7,672 nt of DNA. Source: an uncultured Parvibacter sp. (GTDB taxonomy: Bacteria > Actinomycetota > Coriobacteriia > Coriobacteriales > Eggerthellaceae). The notes beneath the pieces were generated by a model that ran no database searches, had not been told where the DNA came from, and saw nothing but the letters and a program-made list of their open reading frames with translations. Location of the stretch: NCBI GenBank assembly GCA_910587945.1, contig CAJUNI010000088.1, positions 1-7,672 of the forward strand, written 5' to 3'. The first letter of the stretch is position 1. Each line of letters begins with the position of its first letter. A program made the position numbers and the translations under genes. This document shows, one piece after another, positions 5,085-7,672 of this stretch.

Positions 5085-6626
5085 TTATTGAGCTTTGTCT
5101 ATAACGTCGATAAGTTCTTGCTGGGAGTGAACTCCTAGTTTTGCATAAATATGCCGTACATGACTTTTTACCGTGTTGTGAGATACCACGAGCCTTTCTT
5201 GGATCACAGGGCTTGTGCGTCCGCGTGCAAGTAACTCGAGGACATCTTTCTCTCGCGCCGTAAGGGAGTATTGGGCTGCCACTTGTGCGCAAGCATGATC
5301 GAAACGAGATTCCCCTTCGGAAGCATCCGCTTCCGAATTTTTGATCGCAAGATTGGAAACGGCTGATGAGACGGGAGAGCTTGCAGGATCTTGCGTGTAG
5401 TTTGTTGCTGTCTTACCAGTATGGGTGGCTTCTGGGGTCTTTTGAAGGCTCTCCAGAGGTTTCACGGGGACAACGCCAGCTATGGCGGCATCAAAGCTGA
5501 AATGTTGCAACACAACAAAAATATAGGCAATAAACCCAAAGGTGATGAGAGCATTTGTGAATATGAGTGTTTCGGGAGAATCGACGGCGATCGTCTGAAG
5601 GATCCCCATGGCGCCAGCACCGCAGCCTATACCTACCCAGGAAGCGGCTAATGCAGAGGCTGATGTGGTAAGGGATCCAAGTGGGTTCTTGGCGCCAATG
5701 GAGGCGATGAGAAAGAACATGAGCACAGCAAAACAGTCGGATCCACTGCGTAAAAAGACGGTGGCACCGTGGCTGGCAAATCCCAGGGGACCAGAAGGGA
5801 AAAGCATTAAGGGTATAGCGAGCAACCCCGCAAGCATCAACAAGCCAGAAGCAGTTTTTAAGTTATTGGCAGTAATAACAGTGCTCTTTTGGGAAAGCCC
5901 CAGTATGAGAAGCAGTACGACGGGAAGGTAGCTTAACCATGCTTCAAATGGAGGCAGTGCTCCACCGGAAAGATTGGCTTCGAAGCCGCAGGCGGCGTTG
6001 AACAGAAAAATGGTGATAAACACGAGACTTGAAAAAGGCAAAAACGAGGAAGGATTTGTGACGTCAAGGATGATGGGAGATTCATGGGCGCGAATGGCTT
6101 TCATGAAACCATCAATATTAGGAATGACCAATAAGTAAGCTGCCACAATAGCTGCAAAGTATCCTGTGGCTGCCGCTAGGGGAGAGAGGCCACCCCAGGC
6201 CATGAGCAGCATTTGAACCCCATAGGCAATGACAAAGGCCAGGGGAATAAGCCATACGGTGTCATGACGGTTTAAATTAGCAAGAGACACGCCTCCTAAG
6301 ATAGAGAACCAGAGTAAGCCAATTCCCCCAAAAGGGCTGCCGAGTACCACGAGAAGTGGATCAGAAAGATGAAGACCAATACAGAGAAGAGTCAAGCTGG
6401 CTGCTAGAAGAAATAGCAGGAGGATCGATACTACTCGCTCCCGCAACCACGCTGGCTTGTAATAGGCGGCCAGAGCCGCCGCAATCGAGAAACCGGCTCC
6501 GCAGAAGGTAGAAATCTCTCGCGAAAGAGGGCTGACGTCTGCCACAAACGGGAACAGCCCGGTGTTAAGAATCATGGAGGCAACTTGCAGTAAAGCAAGG
6601 GCAGCGCAAATTTGGATCTTTTGCAT
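5085..6626 (-). CDS. 12-transmembrane LuxR-family transcriptional regulator
   Basis: A 513-residue membrane-bound regulator. The first ~375 residues form about twelve hydrophobic helices (for example near 4-24, 64-86, 124-144, 150-169, 228-244, 258-278, 324-346 and 354-375). A polar linker of about 70 residues follows (THTGKTATNYTQD...). The last 61 residues are a LuxR/GerE helix-turn-helix: LTAREKDVLELLARG, then VVSHNTVKSHVRHIYAKLGV containing the recognition helix. ATG 6626 is preferred because GGAG lies six bases upstream; the in-frame ATG at 6638 has no such site. Proteins with this architecture are abundant in Eggerthellaceae and are commonly encoded beside reductase genes; Eggerthella lenta DadR, which controls dopamine dehydroxylase, is one studied case. 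Here it diverges from such a reductase, so it probably senses the substrate in the membrane and controls that gene. The ligand is unknown. Confidence 0.93.
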   Translation of the reverse strand: MQKIQICAALALLQVASMILNTGLFPFVADVSPLSREISTFCGAGFSIAAALAAYYKPAWLRERVVSILLLFLLAASLTLLCIGLHLSDPLLVVLGSPFGGIGLLWFSILGGVSLANLNRHDTVWLIPLAFVIAYGVQMLLMAWGGLSPLAAATGYFAAIVAAYLLVIPNIDGFMKAIRAHESPIILDVTNPSSFLPFSSLVFITIFLFNAACGFEANLSGGALPPFEAWLSYLPVVLLLILGLSQKSTVITANNLKTASGLLMLAGLLAIPLMLFPSGPLGFASHGATVFLRSGSDCFAVLMFFLIASIGAKNPLGSLTTSASALAASWVGIGCGAGAMGILQTIAVDSPETLIFTNALITFGFIAYIFVVLQHFSFDAAIAGVVPVKPLESLQKTPEATHTGKTATNYTQDPASSPVSSAVSNLAIKNSEADASEGESRFDHACAQVAAQYSLTAREKDVLELLARGRTSPVIQERLVVSHNTVKSHVRHIYAKLGVHSQQELIDVIDKAQ

Positions 6627-6659
6627 AGAGTTCTCCATGGACGAATGTAATGGGCCTTC

Positions 6660-6668
6660 AGTATAGCA
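6660..6668 (-). promoter_or_regulatory. Extended -10 promoter of the regulator gene
   Basis: On the minus strand TGCTATACT gives the TGn extension plus TATACT (five of six consensus bases). Transcription would start near 6653, leaving a leader of about 27 bases before ATG 6626. No good -35 box is present, and the half-site cluster at 6671-6715 begins two bases upstream, consistent with autoregulation. Confidence 0.5.
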
Positions 6669-6670
6669 AG

Positions 6671-6715
6671 GGGTGAGGCTATCTTCGTCACCCTCTCAAG
6701 GTGAAACTCTCACCC
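6671..6715. promoter_or_regulatory. Candidate operator cluster between the divergent regulator and reductase genes
   Basis: Three copies of the 6-mer TCACCC are present: inverted at 6671-6676 and direct at 6688-6693 and 6710-6715. A further GGTGA at 6700-6704 forms the inverted repeat TCACC-N7-GGTGA with the middle copy. The outer copies extend to AAGGGGTGAG and CTCACCCTTT, a 9-of-10 inverted match. The two direct copies are 22 bp apart, so they lie on nearly the same helix face. This density of related half-sites in one short stretch suggests binding by the adjacent LuxR-type protein; that link is inference. Confidence 0.5.
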
Positions 6716-6857
6716 TTTTATGGCATAACACCAGTTCAGAGCTACGAAATAAATAAGGCCAAAGGGGTGGAGACATGCCTATCCAGCGATCGTAACGTGT
6801 ATTCATCCGCGGTGCCGTTGAAAGGGAGCGGCGCCAACTATGAATCTGGGAGGGAAT

Positions 6858-7672
6858 ATGGAACGCGAATCGCACTCGAAAATGTCGCGCCGAAGCTTCT
6901 TAGGATTAGGAGCGCTTGTGGCTGCAGGTTCGGTGGCCACCATGACCGGTTGTGCGCCGAAGAATCGCGAAGCGGGCTTAGCTGTTGGCGGTGGTCAGGC
7001 AGGGTCTTCGGTTACGGCAAGTGAATGGTTGGGAACGGAGCCTGAGATAACTGATATTGCTCGCACGGAAGACACGGGCCTTCTGATTATCGGCGCTGGT
7101 ACTGCAGGTCTGGCTGCTGCTGCTTCTGCATCAGATTTAGGTCTAGACTTTATCCTCTGTGAGAAGAGTGGCACGGTCCAAGAAACACGCGAGTATTGGG
7201 GTGCTGTAGATACCAAGTACCAAAAGCAAATGGATGTCGAGATAGACAAGGCAAAGCTGTTAAACGAAATTACTCGCTACGCATCAGGGAAGTGCAATCA
7301 AGAAGTAATAAAGGTTTGGATCGACGAGAGTGCTGAGGCTCTCGAATGGATGGATCCTCTCATGGCTGCTACAGAAAAGCCCTGTATTGTGGATGTCCAT
7401 AGTGATCATGCTACGGGAGGAACGGACTATTATGTTCCGGTTCTCCAGCATATCTGGTTAACACCCTATACGCCCCCGATGCGCAATGATGTTTTTGCTG
7501 CTCATATTGAGCAGGCAGGGAATCCAACACGGTTCAACTATGAAATGGTACGCCTTGTTCATGATGAGCAAGGGGTAACCGGTGCGATCTTTAACACCGC
7601 AGACGGGTATGTGCAAATAAATGCCGAAAACACTCTTTTGGCTACGGGCGGTTACGCAGCAAACCCGGCCAT
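6858..7672 (+). CDS. N-terminal part of a Tat-exported FAD-dependent reductase (FAD_binding_2, fumarate-reductase-like)
   Basis: The first 271 residues are present; the gene runs off the window. SRRSFLG at 10-16 is a twin-arginine motif, followed by a hydrophobic segment and Cys32 in TMTGC, so the protein is probably exported folded and may be lipid-anchored. After a 40-residue linker with no CXXCH heme motif, the Rossmann motif LLIIGAGTAGLAAAASASDLG (75-95) and E102 bind FAD. LLATGGYAANPA at 260-271 is the second conserved FAD-contacting block. Relatives include fumarate and urocanate reductases and Eggerthella Cgr2, which use small molecules as electron acceptors. The glycine-rich GGNS-type segment usual after the FAD-ribose Glu is replaced by residues around YWGAVDTKYQ, so fumarate should not be assumed. 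GGGAGGG lies just before ATG 6858; an in-frame ATG at 6840, six codons earlier, is a weaker alternative. Confidence 0.92.
   Translation, partial: MERESHSKMSRRSFLGLGALVAAGSVATMTGCAPKNREAGLAVGGGQAGSSVTASEWLGTEPEITDIARTEDTGLLIIGAGTAGLAAAASASDLGLDFILCEKSGTVQETREYWGAVDTKYQKQMDVEIDKAKLLNEITRYASGKCNQEVIKVWIDESAEALEWMDPLMAATEKPCIVDVHSDHATGGTDYYVPVLQHIWLTPYTPPMRNDVFAAHIEQAGNPTRFNYEMVRLVHDEQGVTGAIFNTADGYVQINAENTLLATGGYAANPA

Noticed and set aside
4982..5104. A 40-residue plus-strand ORF (MRRGRKLAYKERSKAMEMVAG...) after the terminator, faintly like a transposase N-terminus.
   Set aside because: No ribosome binding site, it overlaps the 3' end of the regulator gene, and the likeness to a transposase rests on a few basic residues. 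No inverted repeats or further transposase frame are nearby.
6840..6857. ATG 6840 as the reductase start, adding MNLGGN.
   Set aside because: Its purine-rich site is 11 bases away and may be in a hairpin loop, while ATG 6858 has GGGAGGG close by. It remains possible but less likely.

Overview
The window most likely comes from a member of the Coriobacteriia, probably Eggerthellaceae, with GC close to 50 percent by eye. The main evidence is at its right end: a 12-transmembrane LuxR-type regulator transcribed divergently from a Tat-exported, lipobox-bearing FAD_binding_2 reductase. That arrangement recurs in Eggerthella and its relatives. A lower-GC genus such as Cryptobacterium or Slackia would fit, but this is inference.

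Layout. Positions 1-270 (+) hold the C-terminal end of a RecB-family nuclease. A hairpin (278-303) separates it from a convergent gene for a small repeat-bearing lipoprotein (351-782, -). Upstream of that, on the same strand, is pyrE (1006-1692, -), with a candidate promoter and a perfect 9-bp inverted repeat just upstream. From about 1700 to 4945 everything reads rightward: one doubtful and one fairly convincing small ORF (the second a single-pass membrane microprotein, 1883-2035), a 93-residue basic protein of unknown role (2160-2441), an M42 metalloaminopeptidase with an acidic tail (2450-3721), smpB (3726-4205) and an extremely acidic 211-residue protein (4255-4890). A strong hairpin at 4921-4945 ends this run. 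The 8- and 4-nt gaps among the first three of the larger genes, and the 49-nt gap before the fourth, suggest one operon concerned with protein turnover and ribosome rescue, plus two unknown partners.

The right end is a separate module. The regulator gene (5085-6626, -) and the reductase gene (6858 to the window edge, +) diverge from a 231-bp intergenic region. That region contains a cluster of TCACC/GGTGA half-sites next to an extended -10 element for the regulator. The simplest reading is a substrate-sensing membrane regulator that controls an extracytoplasmic reductase for anaerobic respiration of a small molecule. The substrate cannot be told from the sequence.

No tRNA, rRNA, CRISPR array or insertion sequence was seen. 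The best candidates for something undescribed are the regulator/reductase pair with its operator cluster, the acidic protein next to SmpB, the membrane microprotein, and the 93-residue protein with a possible clamp-binding motif.
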